In this document: positions 19,061 through 27,706 of the stretch, one piece after another | How positions within the stretch are numbered: position 1 is the stretch's first letter | Layout of the letters: every line of letters starts with the position of its first letter | Assembly: GCA_965250275.1 (NCBI GenBank) | Contig: OZ252297.1 | Location: 3,286,001 to 3,350,000, forward strand | DNA from: G965250275 sp965250275 | Lineage (GTDB): Bacteria; Pseudomonadota; Alphaproteobacteria; Rhodobacterales; Rhodobacteraceae | Length of the DNA stretch: 64,000 nucleotides | Direction: 5' to 3' | Made by a program: the position numbers and the translations under genes | Notes under the pieces: model-generated | Databases searched by the model: none | What the model was told of the DNA's origin: nothing | Seen by the model: the letters and a program-made list of their open reading frames with translations, nothing else

Positions 19061-19448
19061 CTCGATCCAGTAACGTTACCTTACGGCGCCAAAGACGCCG
19101 GAAAGAGCAGATGCGGGACGGCGAGCACTAGGGTGTTTCCAGCAATTTGGGCAGGTGCATTCGACAAAGTCTCGAACCGATCGTTGGCGTCTGGTGAAAG
19201 AACACGAAAGTAGCGACGGCCTGTTCTTTCCTGTGTGGGCCGCGTCTGCTTTGCAAGAGAAAAATGCGTTAATTGCGGTGCAGGTCAGTACAGTCTTGTG
19301 TCCGGCAATTGTTCGCGGCTTAGGCCAATTGGAAAACGCGATTGGAATGAACGAAAATTATCATTTCTGCCGATCCCGCTTCCATTCTAGTTTTCTTGGG
19401 CGAGGTTCCTCTGCGCGTTCATAGACCTTTCAACCGACGGAGAATGCA
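19061..19448. other. Intergenic region carrying the second shared promoter block
   Basis: No gene is supported. The 68-bp block at 19323-19390 lies at its 3' end. A short GC-rich dyad around 19084-19100 may help end the upstream operon, but it lacks a T-run. Confidence 0.5.
19323..19390 (+). promoter_or_regulatory. Shared 68-bp promoter/operator block, copy 2
   Basis: Gapless match (about 54/68) to 10460-10527, sharing GGCCAATTGG, AAAC-N-CGATTGG, AATTATC-N-TTTCT, GCTT and the final CTAG. It ends 58 bp before the start of the binding-protein gene. The pair of conserved blocks within the element, spaced by about three helical turns, fits the recognition and activation half-sites of a LysR regulator. 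Confidence 0.65.
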
Positions 19449-21038
19449 ATGACCAATCAACTCGACTATTTGGCAGGCCGTGTGACGGCCGGGAAAATGA
19501 CGCGTCGCGAGTTCACAGGAAAAGCCGCTGCCCTGGGCGTCAGCGCCGCGATGGCCAGCACGATCTTTGCGGATGCAGCTCGCGCCGCCGGCCCTGTAAA
19601 GGGCGGCACGATCAAGATGGGCATTCAGGGTGGTGAGAGCACCAACACCCTGGATCCCGGCCTCGCGGCATCAAGTGTGCCAACTTTTAACCTGCGCGCC
19701 TTCGGCGACACCCTCGTCGAAGTGACCCCGGATGGGAAAATCGAAAACCGGCTGGCGGAAAGCGTTGAGGCGACTTCAGATGCCAAGACCTGGATGTTCA
19801 AGATCCGCAATGGGGTCGAATTTCACAACGGCAAATCTCTGACAGCCGAAGACGTAATGAAGACGCTTGAACGCCACTCAAATGAAGAGTCCAAATCTGG
19901 TGCTTTGGGCATCATGCGCGGCATTGAAGCAATGAAGGTCGAAGGCAACACGGTTTCCGTCACGTTGGCCACGCCCAATGCTGACCTACCCTACCTGATG
20001 GCCGATTATCATCTGGTAATTCAGCCTGAAGGCGGCATGGACAATCCCGGTGCAGGCATTGGCACAGGCCCCTACACGATCGACGTAGACGAGCCGGGTG
20101 TGCGTCATGTGGTGCAGAAGAACCCGAACTACTGGGACGACAGCCGTGGACACGCAGATACACTGGAACTGTTCGTAATAAATGACGCGACCGCCCGGAC
20201 CGCGGCTTTGCAATCAGGCCAGGTTCACATGATCAACAGGGTTGAACCCAAAACCGCCCACCTTCTGGACCGCGTACCGAACCTCTCGGTGAAAACCGTG
20301 TCCGGCCCGGGCCACTATGTGTTCATCATGCATGTGGACACAGCACCGTTTGACAAAAACGACCTGCGCATGGCGCTGAAGCACGCAATCAATCGCCGGG
20401 AAATGGTCGACAAGGTGCTGCGCGGTTATGGCAGCGTCGGCAACGACATTCCGATTAACGCCTCTTACCCGCTGTTTGACGATACCATCCCACAACGCGA
20501 ATACGACCCGGCCAAGGCTGCCGAGTATTACAAGAAATCCGGCCATGACGGATCGCCGATCATCTTGCGTGTTGCAGACGTCGCCTTTCCCGGCGCAGTA
20601 GATGCCGCAGCCTTGTTCCAACAATCGGCCAAAGCCGCTGGTATTCCGCTTGAAATCAAGCGCGAACCGAATGACGGATATTGGTCGGAAGTCTGGAACG
20701 CGGAACCGTTCTGCGCCTCGTATTGGGGCGGCCGCCCGGTGCAGGACCAGATGTACAGCACCGCGTATCTGTCCACCGCGGACTGGAACGACACCCGGTT
20801 CAAGAATGCCGATTTCGATCGGATGTTGAACGAAGCCAAAGGCGAGTTGAATCAGGACAAGCGGAAAGCGCTGTATTCCGAGATGGCGCATTTGCTGCGT
20901 GATGAAGGTGGACTGATCTGCCCGATGTTCAATGACTTCGTCGAAGGCGTATCCAACGACATCGGCGGCTGGGTCGAAGACCCGAATCTTGGGATGATGA
21001 ACGGGCTGGCTGGCGTCAAGTGCTGGCTGAAAGCATAA
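19449..21038 (+). CDS. ABC transporter substrate-binding protein, family 5 (oligopeptide type), Tat-exported
   Basis: 529-residue periplasmic binding protein of the DppA/OppA type (SBP family 5). Residues 18-48 form a twin-arginine signal, with RR at 19-20 (TRREFTGKA), a hydrophobic core and AARAA before the mature start. The family signature region (LAESVEATSDAKTWMFKIR then GVEFHNGKSLTAEDVM) and the C-terminal WGGRPVQDQMYST segment are present. The ATG has GGAGA upstream. It follows promoter block copy 2. Permease and ATPase genes should come next, but only a broken permease start and an IS remnant follow, so the transporter is incomplete here. The ligand is probably the compound the cluster degrades. 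Confidence 0.93.
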   Translation: MTNQLDYLAGRVTAGKMTRREFTGKAAALGVSAAMASTIFADAARAAGPVKGGTIKMGIQGGESTNTLDPGLAASSVPTFNLRAFGDTLVEVTPDGKIENRLAESVEATSDAKTWMFKIRNGVEFHNGKSLTAEDVMKTLERHSNEESKSGALGIMRGIEAMKVEGNTVSVTLATPNADLPYLMADYHLVIQPEGGMDNPGAGIGTGPYTIDVDEPGVRHVVQKNPNYWDDSRGHADTLELFVINDATARTAALQSGQVHMINRVEPKTAHLLDRVPNLSVKTVSGPGHYVFIMHVDTAPFDKNDLRMALKHAINRREMVDKVLRGYGSVGNDIPINASYPLFDDTIPQREYDPAKAAEYYKKSGHDGSPIILRVADVAFPGAVDAAALFQQSAKAAGIPLEIKREPNDGYWSEVWNAEPFCASYWGGRPVQDQMYSTAYLSTADWNDTRFKNADFDRMLNEAKGELNQDKRKALYSEMAHLLRDEGGLICPMFNDFVEGVSNDIGGWVEDPNLGMMNGLAGVKCWLKA

Positions 21039-21053
21039 CGGTTTAACCGGCTC

Positions 21054-21147
21054 ATGCACCCGATTGTGATAACTGCTTGCTAGCGCCTTGCGCTGGGCAT
21101 CTTCTTGATGCTCGCCGCGTCAGTGATGATCTTTGCAGGAATGATGA
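21054..21147 (+). pseudogene. Broken 5' fragment of an ABC permease gene (DppB type)
   Basis: Starting 15 bp after the binding-protein stop, the frame beginning MHPIV runs into an in-frame TAG at about 21081 and then reads RLALGIFLMLAASVMIFAG. That is the first transmembrane segment typical of dipeptide-type permeases. The similarity stops at about 21147, exactly where the IS5-type terminal sequence begins. This is what remains of the transporter's inner-membrane gene. Confidence 0.65.
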
Positions 21148-21640
21148 GGCTGTGTTGCACAGCTCGGTTGACTTTCGGAGTTCTCCTTCCCCGGACAGAA
21201 CTATCCTGCGGGCAACGTGATGGGTATGCCGAGAGCGGTGTAGCGGTCGAGCACCGCGACGCGGAGCCGTGTTTCAGCGACCTGCCGATCGAAGTCTTTC
21301 GCCATTAGGGATTGGCCGAGGAGTTTGATGCAGTTCATCTCGGTCTCGACGCGGCTTCGACGGTGGTATCTGCCCCACCTTCGCCGGATGGCGCGGTCGA
21401 AGTATCGCTATGCATTGACTGTCTCGTTGTGGGCGATACCTCCTGCGTTGGTTGGTTCCTGCGGTTTAGCGTTCGTGCTTGACGGGATGACTGCATGGGT
21501 ATTCCGGGCGGCTATCGCATCGCGATATTTGCGAGTGTCGCATGCCCCATCGGCTCCCACTGGTCCAATGCCCTGATCTGGCGAAGTTTGGCTGAGCGGT
21601 AGCATCGGCGCGTCATCTAGCCGTCTCATCGGTGCCGCCG
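21148..21640 (-). mobile_element. IS5-family insertion sequence remnant (transposase 3' part)
   Basis: Reading the minus strand from about 21630 gives a transposase tail of the IS5 family: DAPMLP, GACDTRKYRDAIAARNTHAVIP, then an in-frame stop (near 21410), then RYHRRSRVETEMNCIKLLGQ, DFDRQVAE and DRYTALGIPIT before the natural stop near 21204. The outer end GGCTGTGTTGCAC at 21148 resembles IS5-group terminal repeats. The 5' part of the transposase and the other terminal repeat are missing. It is a dead fragment sitting at the junction between the catabolic cluster and the OLD-nuclease gene, marking a deletion. Confidence 0.8.
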
Positions 21641-21825
21641 TCGCTCGCAGACCCCTTGGCGCAAGGCGGACGCTCCCAGTACCGTCATTGGAAAACAGAC
21701 CTTAAAACGATGTGAGAGACCTTTGCAGTCACGGGGTCTTAGCCCTTCGCGAATGCCACGTTGCTCGAGTTCTTATCGAACCATAGTGTGCTCGTGGCTG
21801 CGCGTTACTTCGAGGTAGATCAGAT

Positions 21826-23562
21826 ATGCCTGTTTTTCTTGATGCACTATCAATTCAGAATTTCCGTGGAATTGGTCCCGAGACCCAATACATCGAACCA
21901 TTCTCGGAGATGAATTTCTTTGTTGGGCCAAACAACGCGGGTAAATCCATTATTCTCAATTGCCTGCATGATCGCTTGCCCTTTAGCGTCAAAACAGAGG
22001 CAAGTCGACTCAATGCAGCCTCTGCAGAGATTTATCTCGGAGCAAACAGCGGAGAGTTTGCCGTCGCAGTTGGTATCCCCACTCAGCAGGTGTTGGATCA
22101 CCTAAAAGGCCGATCGAAGGATTATCCGTTAGGACGAAACAGCATACTCACCGCGCTTGATGTAATCGTCGAATCAATCCAGCACCACGGACACATTTGG
22201 GTGAAGGCTGAACAAAGAGAAAAAGCTCTGCTGCACGAGCCAGCGGTGGAGGAGGCTGCAGAATGGATGAACAGCGCTTACTGGAGGGAATTTTGGGGTT
22301 GGATAACGAATAGTAATGGAGGCAGCTTGCTCGAACATTGGGTTCCCCAATCGCTCTCCGCGTTTGGTAATGCGGTACCGATAAGTCTTCCCAAGTGCAT
22401 GTTGATACCCGCGAAGCGGCAACTCGGTCCAAAGGATCAAACCTTCGATGACTTATCTGGCAAAGGTCTGATTGATCACTTGGCGCAAATTCAGAACCCC
22501 GACCACCACGAACGTCACCGAAAAGAGGTATTCGTTAAGATTAACGCGTTTGTTCGCGCTGTCACCGGTAAGTCCGATGCAGTTCTTGAGGTCCCATACA
22601 ATCGAGAAAATCTCCTGGTACGTATGGACAACAAGGAACTACCTCTCGCATCACTTGGCACAGGCATCCATGAGGTGATCCTCATCGCAGCGTTTTGCAC
22701 GATCCATCAAGATGTTATCATGTGCATCGAGGAGCCGGAGATCCACTTGCATCCCGTTCTTCAACGAAAACTCATCCACTATCTGCAGGAGAATACGTCA
22801 AACCAGTACTTCATAGCGACGCATTCTGCCACGTTCATCGACATGCACGGTGCTTCAGTCTTCAGGGTTCACAATGACGGCACCCAAACCTATGTCCGCC
22901 CAGCATTGGTCAAGTCAGATCGCAGAGCCCTGGTTGATGAGCTGGGGTACCGAGCATCCGACATTGTGCAAGCAAACGCTGTGGTTTGGGTCGAGGGTCC
23001 ATCCGACAGGATTTACGTTCGGCACTGGTTGCACCATGAAGCGCCGGAGCTGATCGAAGGCATTGATTACAGCATAGTGTTCTACGGTGGCGGCCTACTA
23101 AAGCACTTAAGTGCCGATGACGATTCAATCGATGACTTTATCAAGCTGCGAGAGTTGAACAGAAATCTCGCGGTGATCATCGATAGCGACAAAGCTAGCG
23201 CCCAAGCCAAACTCAAACCGGCCGCTCTCCGAATAAAGAACGAAATGAGCGATGGGGGTGGATTGGTTTGGATCACGAAAGGACGTGAGATAGAGAACTA
23301 TGTGGACCCCGAACTACTACAAAGCGCGCTCAAATCCTGCCATCCCAAGATTTACAAGGCTCCAGACAAAGTCGGTCCGTACGATCATGCATTTTACTTC
23401 GAGCGTAACGGCTCCAAGCAGCAGGAATCTGACATCTACAAAAGTGGCGACAAAGTAGGTGTTGCCTTAAAGGTTTGCGAACAACTGCCGGACATAACTC
23501 GCCTCGATCTCAAGGAGCGCTTGAGAGATTTAGTTGCGTTGATCCAAAGGGCTAATGAATAG
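21826..23562 (+). CDS. OLD-family ATP-dependent nuclease (AAA ATPase + TOPRIM), probable phage defence
   Basis: 578 residues. The N-terminal ABC/AAA ATPase has Walker A GPNNAGKS (34-41), signature-like LASLGTGIHEV (about 270-280) and Walker B IMCIEEPEIHLHP (about 300), with a switch His in ATHSA. The C-terminal TOPRIM domain has the conserved glutamate in VVWVEGPSD (about 389) and the aspartate pair in VIIDSDKAS (about 452). This domain order is that of overcoming-lysogenization-defect (OLD) nucleases and of GajA. No UvrD-like GajB gene is next to it, so it is a stand-alone class 1 type rather than a Gabija pair. It lies directly after an IS remnant in a mobile island, typical for defence genes. 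The role is inferred from family and context. Confidence 0.85.
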   Translation: MPVFLDALSIQNFRGIGPETQYIEPFSEMNFFVGPNNAGKSIILNCLHDRLPFSVKTEASRLNAASAEIYLGANSGEFAVAVGIPTQQVLDHLKGRSKDYPLGRNSILTALDVIVESIQHHGHIWVKAEQREKALLHEPAVEEAAEWMNSAYWREFWGWITNSNGGSLLEHWVPQSLSAFGNAVPISLPKCMLIPAKRQLGPKDQTFDDLSGKGLIDHLAQIQNPDHHERHRKEVFVKINAFVRAVTGKSDAVLEVPYNRENLLVRMDNKELPLASLGTGIHEVILIAAFCTIHQDVIMCIEEPEIHLHPVLQRKLIHYLQENTSNQYFIATHSATFIDMHGASVFRVHNDGTQTYVRPALVKSDRRALVDELGYRASDIVQANAVVWVEGPSDRIYVRHWLHHEAPELIEGIDYSIVFYGGGLLKHLSADDDSIDDFIKLRELNRNLAVIIDSDKASAQAKLKPAALRIKNEMSDGGGLVWITKGREIENYVDPELLQSALKSCHPKIYKAPDKVGPYDHAFYFERNGSKQQESDIYKSGDKVGVALKVCEQLPDITRLDLKERLRDLVALIQRANE

Positions 23563-23619
23563 GGCATTTGTTAACTCCATATTTGGCAAGTCGGCGCTGT
23601 GCCACTGACCAGATCGCCA

Positions 23620-24078
23620 TCAACTGGTGCAGAAGCCGGGTGCCCAAAGGGGATAATGCGTTAAGGCTGGATGGCTACATCGGTCCACCGCCCAACGCCA
23701 ATCCTGCGCCCGTTCCGCACGGTCCTTGGCTTCTTTCTTTTGGTGGCATTGCTTGCAGAGCAGTTTCAGGTTGTTCCGGTCCTTGAAGAGTGACCAGTCG
23801 CCACTGTGCGGCTTGATGTGGTCAACCTCTGGCGCGTTGGGTGTGCCTGCTGGCCCTAAACATGCCACGCCGCAATGTGTGTAACGCTGGCCAGCTTCTT
23901 TGATGGTGTCCCGCTTGAGACGTTTCCAAATCGCCAGACCATACCAACCGCGCCAAGGCTCATTGAACTGGCGTTGTTTGTGGCGCGTGGTGCCAGTTTC
24001 ATCGGGCAAGGCTGGTGGCAGCGTCGGAAGGTCATGCGATAGTGTCCGCAACTTCTTTTGAGGTTTCTTCAAGGCCAC
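23620..24078 (-). CDS. HNH endonuclease
   Basis: 152 residues. The HNH/zinc core is clear: a first Cys pair around residues 69-74, EVDHIKPHSGDWSLF (about 84-98) with the catalytic His, then NNLKLLCKQCHQKK (about 103-116) with the second Cys pair and final His. The N-terminus is basic. Such proteins are common in prophages near the packaging genes and as free-standing nucleases. No terminase is nearby, so it may be a phage remnant or a defence nuclease. It converges with the OLD gene from the other strand. Confidence 0.85.
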   Translation of the reverse strand: MALKKPQKKLRTLSHDLPTLPPALPDETGTTRHKQRQFNEPWRGWYGLAIWKRLKRDTIKEAGQRYTHCGVACLGPAGTPNAPEVDHIKPHSGDWSLFKDRNNLKLLCKQCHQKKEAKDRAERAQDWRWAVDRCSHPALTHYPLWAPGFCTS

Positions 24079-24265
24079 CGCTCTAGTGAAAGAGTTGTAT
24101 CAATCGATCCTGTGCACAGTGTCCAATACGGCGATGATTGCCGTTGGAGCAGAAACAACACTCTTTCTGGCCACAATGGATGTTACTGACTACGATAGAG
24201 ACGGGCCGGGTTAAATGGGCCGAGCACCAAACCGATAGTCGCACTCCTGAATAGGCCGCTTTGCA

Positions 24266-25264
24266 ATGCGAAAGTACTCCGAACAGTCGATCTTGGACCG
24301 GGAAAGGAATGCGTTGCTACGGCTTCGTATGGCGGAAGAGACACAATCCAGACTCGAAGACGAATTGGCTTCGCTTCGCGACCGAAAAAGGTTCAACTGG
24401 AGCCTCTTTGTTCCAGTTCTAGTCGCTGTCATTGGTGCAACCGCATCAATAATCGCAACCGCTTACTCCCAATTCCAGCAAGCAAAGTTGGCATCCGAAG
24501 AGGCGACGAATGCGCTCACCCTACAAAACCAGGTCGCACAACAAGAGCTAATAAAACTGGCTGTTACGGCCGAGGAAGATCGAGCCGACGCGAACATTGA
24601 GTTCCTGATCGCAGCTGATCTCGTTCCTGCCTATGCGAAGGGCTTGGCAAAGGCTGTAAGTCTAGGAAAGACGCTCTCGACGCCGTCAGCCCTGTCATTG
24701 AACGCAAGTTCACGCGGCCCGAAAGTCGGCGACCTCTCGAGGATAATACTAAACTGGACCGCTGGACGCCATACAGTCAGCCCCACGGATAGAATCAACT
24801 ATCACGAGATCATCGCCGGCGACGGCACTCGGGTACCAGGACTGCTACCTCCGGAAGCCAATCTTCCGCCGCTTCAACCTGGCCAGTATGTGGCACATGC
24901 ACGAGGATTAAACACCGGCTCGATAGGGCTGGCGATGGCCGGTATGTTGCACACCCAGCAGAGACCGTTCAAACGGGGAGATTTCCCAATTACGATTGCT
25001 CAAGTGGAGGGCCTTTGCGACGCCGTAGTAGATTATGCGTTGCGATACGATATCCCTGTGACCCGCGAGACGGTCCTTACTCATGCAGAGGTCGAAGTGA
25101 CGCTTGGTGTACCTCAGAACTTCAAGTGGGATGTAACGTGGCTTCCAGACATGGAGAAGCCAGGAGATCCCGTTGAGGTCGGTGATAGGTTGCGCAAGAT
25201 GGTCAGTACAGCGCTGGAGGCCACCTCGGAGAAAGGCGAAACTGTGGGCTGCAAATTTCAGTAG
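24266..25264 (+). CDS. Membrane-anchored N-acetylmuramoyl-L-alanine amidase-like protein with altered zinc site
   Basis: 332 residues: N-terminal coiled coil (about 5-42, RERNALLRLRMAEETQSRLE), one membrane helix (about 47-69), a second helical stretch, then an amidase_2/PGRP-type domain (about 155-315). The conserved YHEIIAGDGT, HARGLNTGSIGLAMAGM and LTHAEVEVTLG blocks are all present. Known relatives coordinate zinc with a His in IxxHWTAG; here the residue is Asn163 (LNWTAGRH). The His of the AHARG block is His211 and that of THAEV is His273. Loss of the first ligand suggests an inactive binder or an altered site. The domain is usual in phage or prophage lysins; the N-terminal anchor is unusual. 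Confidence 0.75.
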   Translation: MRKYSEQSILDRERNALLRLRMAEETQSRLEDELASLRDRKRFNWSLFVPVLVAVIGATASIIATAYSQFQQAKLASEEATNALTLQNQVAQQELIKLAVTAEEDRADANIEFLIAADLVPAYAKGLAKAVSLGKTLSTPSALSLNASSRGPKVGDLSRIILNWTAGRHTVSPTDRINYHEIIAGDGTRVPGLLPPEANLPPLQPGQYVAHARGLNTGSIGLAMAGMLHTQQRPFKRGDFPITIAQVEGLCDAVVDYALRYDIPVTRETVLTHAEVEVTLGVPQNFKWDVTWLPDMEKPGDPVEVGDRLRKMVSTALEATSEKGETVGCKFQ

Positions 25265-25584
25265 ACTGCCAAACCGCAGGAAACGCACCCCCGATCAGGG
25301 CGCGGTTCCGATTGGGCGAGCTGTGGGATTGTGCAAAGAATCGTGGCAAACTGACTCTCAGTCAAAAAATTGCAGCGTTGCTCGCCTCTGGCCCAAGAGT
25401 TCAGCTTCGTGGGCCAAACCTCGTTGTTGGTTGTGTTGCCCGACCAAACCGTCATTTTGCTTTGTTGATCGCCGGTCGCCTCAACCTTGGCAGTCCAATA
25501 GTATTGTTTCCTATACAAGGAGTTAACGCGATAGCTTATCTCTCCGAACCCTAATTCTGAGTACAATTCAGAGTCGACTTTCAT
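25258..25584 (-). CDS. Possible small hypothetical protein
   Basis: 108-residue ORF of plausible composition for its first ~90 residues (many Tyr/Trp/Ser/Thr, e.g. LYRKQYYWTAKVEATG), converging with the amidase-like gene and overlapping its last bases. An 80-aa ORF on the plus strand occupies the same DNA. I recognise neither. It is listed as possible only; it could be a fragment of a decayed gene. Confidence 0.25.
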   Translation of the reverse strand: MKVDSELYSELGFGEISYRVNSLYRKQYYWTAKVEATGDQQSKMTVWSGNTTNNEVWPTKLNSWARGEQRCNFLTESQFATILCTIPQLAQSEPRPDRGCVSCGLAVY

Positions 25585-25695
25585 GGATGTGCCGAGCAGG
25601 TAGTCCCAATCTGAGCATCATTCGGCGGTGGTCGCCAAGTTCCGATAAATGGCCTGGAAATTTTTATCGTAGGTAGTCGACCTTTTAGCCGTGTT

Positions 25696-25773
25696 TTAAG
25701 CAGATTTTAGGTCGGATTGGGTCGTGCTGCACGCTGAAAGGGCTAGAACGACAATCAAAGCGGTTCGGGACAT
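25696..25773 (-). CDS. Very small lipoprotein (25 aa)
   Basis: An ATG at 25773 with an AAGGGGGC site five bases upstream encodes a 25-residue peptide: short basic start (MSR), hydrophobic core, lipobox LSAC, then STTQSDLKSA. It is the size and shape of entericidin-like or Rz1-like lipoproteins, which sit at the membrane after lipid modification. A longer upstream extension in the same frame has unnatural composition and is not accepted. With the amidase-like gene about 430 bp away, a lysis-cassette remnant is conceivable, but the strands differ. Confidence 0.4.
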   Translation of the reverse strand: MSRTALIVVLALSACSTTQSDLKSA

Positions 25774-26201
25774 ATGGGCCCCCTTGCGTCCCTTAATGTT
25801 GTTTGCTGGCAGCTCTACTTCAAGCCCGCCTTGGCCCAGGCGACCTTGTGTTCGCCCCGACGCAGGCACTCCGAATGCTCTTGGTTCGTGGGCCAGAAGT
25901 GCCAATACGAGCGCTTTTGAAGATGTGGTTCTGTCTAGTGGATATCGTCCTGTATGAGTTTTGGAATTGGTCAGTGCTCTTCTAGGAACGGAGAGACTGT
26001 GGATCGAAGGTCGAAGCAATTTCATGAAGTCTGCCAAGAAGGGCCACTTCGAGCCCAAAGCAGACATCAAGGTTCCCCTTCTTACAGTGCACGCGCGCCA
26101 AAACAAACCGCTGCATCTCCTTTGCACATGACGCAGTTCTGAGACTGAAAAACCAACCAGTGTTGCCAAACATAGCGAAGATTGATCAACTCAACTGGTG
26201 A
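25774..26201. other. 428-bp stretch without a supported gene
   Basis: ORFs on both strands have odd composition and no start signals. The segment around 26030-26080 is locally GC-rich and looks like the dispersed intergenic repeats that give rise to spurious ORFs in related genomes. That impression is from memory and not tested. Confidence 0.35.
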
Positions 26202-27242
26202 TCAAACTCCCTTCACAAGTCTGAGGAAAACGTCATCTGTCGCGAAAATGAAACTGTCGTAGTTGCTATCAAAAAAACTGTTTGTTTCAGGAGAAAATGC
26301 CATAGCAAACATTGGCATAAAGGTCTCGTATGATTGCCCATCAAGACAGTGTCGCACATTTTCATCAAAAGCATAGAACCCGAATTTGATTTCGCAGTCT
26401 TCATAAATGCTATGAGCAATTGATCCCAGATAGACTGAACGACGGCTGCCAAACACGCATATCGAGCGCAGAGTTGCGGTAGCACCTTCGATCATCTGAA
26501 AAGTCGCTCTGCCCATCCAACTGCAATCCGAAACAATGCTTTCAAGAGACCAACTGTCAAGGTCTGAGTAAATGTGCTCGTCGCCAGTGGGCGTAACGGT
26601 ACTCATCCCTTCAAGGAGCGGTATCTTTGCCGATATCTGGCGCGGTGAAAAGATGCCAGCCGCTACCACCTCATCCTCAATGGTGGCCGCAATTACATCA
26701 ACGTGGTCATTCTCAAAGACCAAGAACCTTAGTCCAAGTGTCGCTAGATCAGGATAGACATCTTTGTCCACTTCGAAGACCCTGTCGTGTTTGCCAAAAA
26801 GCCTCTGCAACCGCCAGATCGTTGTGTCTGCACGAACCTTCGGTATGCGCGCATTTAGTAATCCAATTTCAAGGTTTGTTTCGTCCGAGCTGCTATCGCA
26901 CTCCTCCACAAGCGGCAAACAGCTGGGAAATGAAAGGAATGCCCTTCCTGCTAGAGCGCTCAAAGAGCCGACAAAAATAATGGTAACGGCATAGATGACC
27001 AGTGCTGCAGCAATGTTTGTGAATCGAGATGGCAGCTTGATGGTTCGCTCTAAGACCACCACAAGAAACACGAAGGCAAACGCGATTATTGCGGCCGCGA
27101 TGAACGCTCCTAAGCTAGCACCGTACTGCTCAATCACAGAGGCGGCTGCCAGAACAATCAAGAATGCCGCCAGGGCATATTTTAGTGATGCGATCTTCTT
27201 GGCACCGGAGACAAAAAAATCCAAAAGTCTTGATACTTCCAT
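26202..27242 (-). CDS. Unrecognised protein with three N-terminal membrane helices (346 aa)
   Basis: The ATG at 27242 has AGGGA seven bases upstream; an in-frame TTG at 27326 has no comparable site. After a short cytoplasmic start come three hydrophobic helices (residues about 18-37, 44-66, 75-98), then a soluble domain of about 240 residues. That domain has segments such as WRLQRLFGKHDRVFEVDKD and a beta-rich middle. No catalytic motif is recognised. The layout (membrane helices plus a sensor-like domain, in a mobile island near an OLD nuclease) is seen in membrane-acting defence effectors, but also in many ordinary membrane proteins. Its codon use appears less GC-biased than that of the core genes. 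Confidence 0.6.
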   Translation of the reverse strand: MEVSRLLDFFVSGAKKIASLKYALAAFLIVLAAASVIEQYGASLGAFIAAAIIAFAFVFLVVVLERTIKLPSRFTNIAAALVIYAVTIIFVGSLSALAGRAFLSFPSCLPLVEECDSSSDETNLEIGLLNARIPKVRADTTIWRLQRLFGKHDRVFEVDKDVYPDLATLGLRFLVFENDHVDVIAATIEDEVVAAGIFSPRQISAKIPLLEGMSTVTPTGDEHIYSDLDSWSLESIVSDCSWMGRATFQMIEGATATLRSICVFGSRRSVYLGSIAHSIYEDCEIKFGFYAFDENVRHCLDGQSYETFMPMFAMAFSPETNSFFDSNYDSFIFATDDVFLRLVKGV

Positions 27243-27706
27243 CTCTTGGTCCCTGTCGGCAAAAAAACTCGCACCGCGAAAACCTTCATTGCCTGCTAGT
27301 TTCGCTGGAACGTACGCTTGGATCAAGGCCTTTGAGTTCGGAACGCGTTAGACGGTAGACGCACTCTGGAAGCAAACAGGCTTCAGGGCTGAAACTTCAA
27401 TTTCAGGAAAGGCCTCGTCCCGGACACTCTAACGGTCTGCTAAGAACCTCCGCTTCGATCACTTACCAACCGATATTGCGGTAGCTGTAATCCTCCAATC
27501 TGTCGATCAATCGCCAAATGGATGATGCTTCTAATGGAGGTTTTACCAACTGTTTGGGATGAGAATGAAGAACCTGTAGAAAGAATGCGCCCGACTCAAG
27601 CAAGTCCGTTGCAAAGCCCGATTTCAACAAGCTCATTCTCAAGGAAAGCCAAAACAAACCAAAGCCGAGAGTCCGATGACAGCGGAGCTCCATCAGGCTG
27701 TCATTT
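27243..27706. other. 464-bp stretch without a supported gene
   Basis: A 76-aa minus-strand ORF (27463-27693) ending in IWRLIDRLEDYSYRNIGW might be a gene remnant, but it lacks a convincing start. Nothing else is recognisable. Confidence 0.35.

Noticed and set aside
21826..24078. Gabija system (GajA-GajB)
   Set aside because: The first gene has the GajA domain layout, but no UvrD-like helicase follows; the next gene is an HNH protein on the opposite strand.
25774..26169. N-terminal extension of the small lipoprotein to a 157-aa protein
   Set aside because: The upstream part has unnatural composition and the internal ATG has its own ribosome site and lipoprotein signal.
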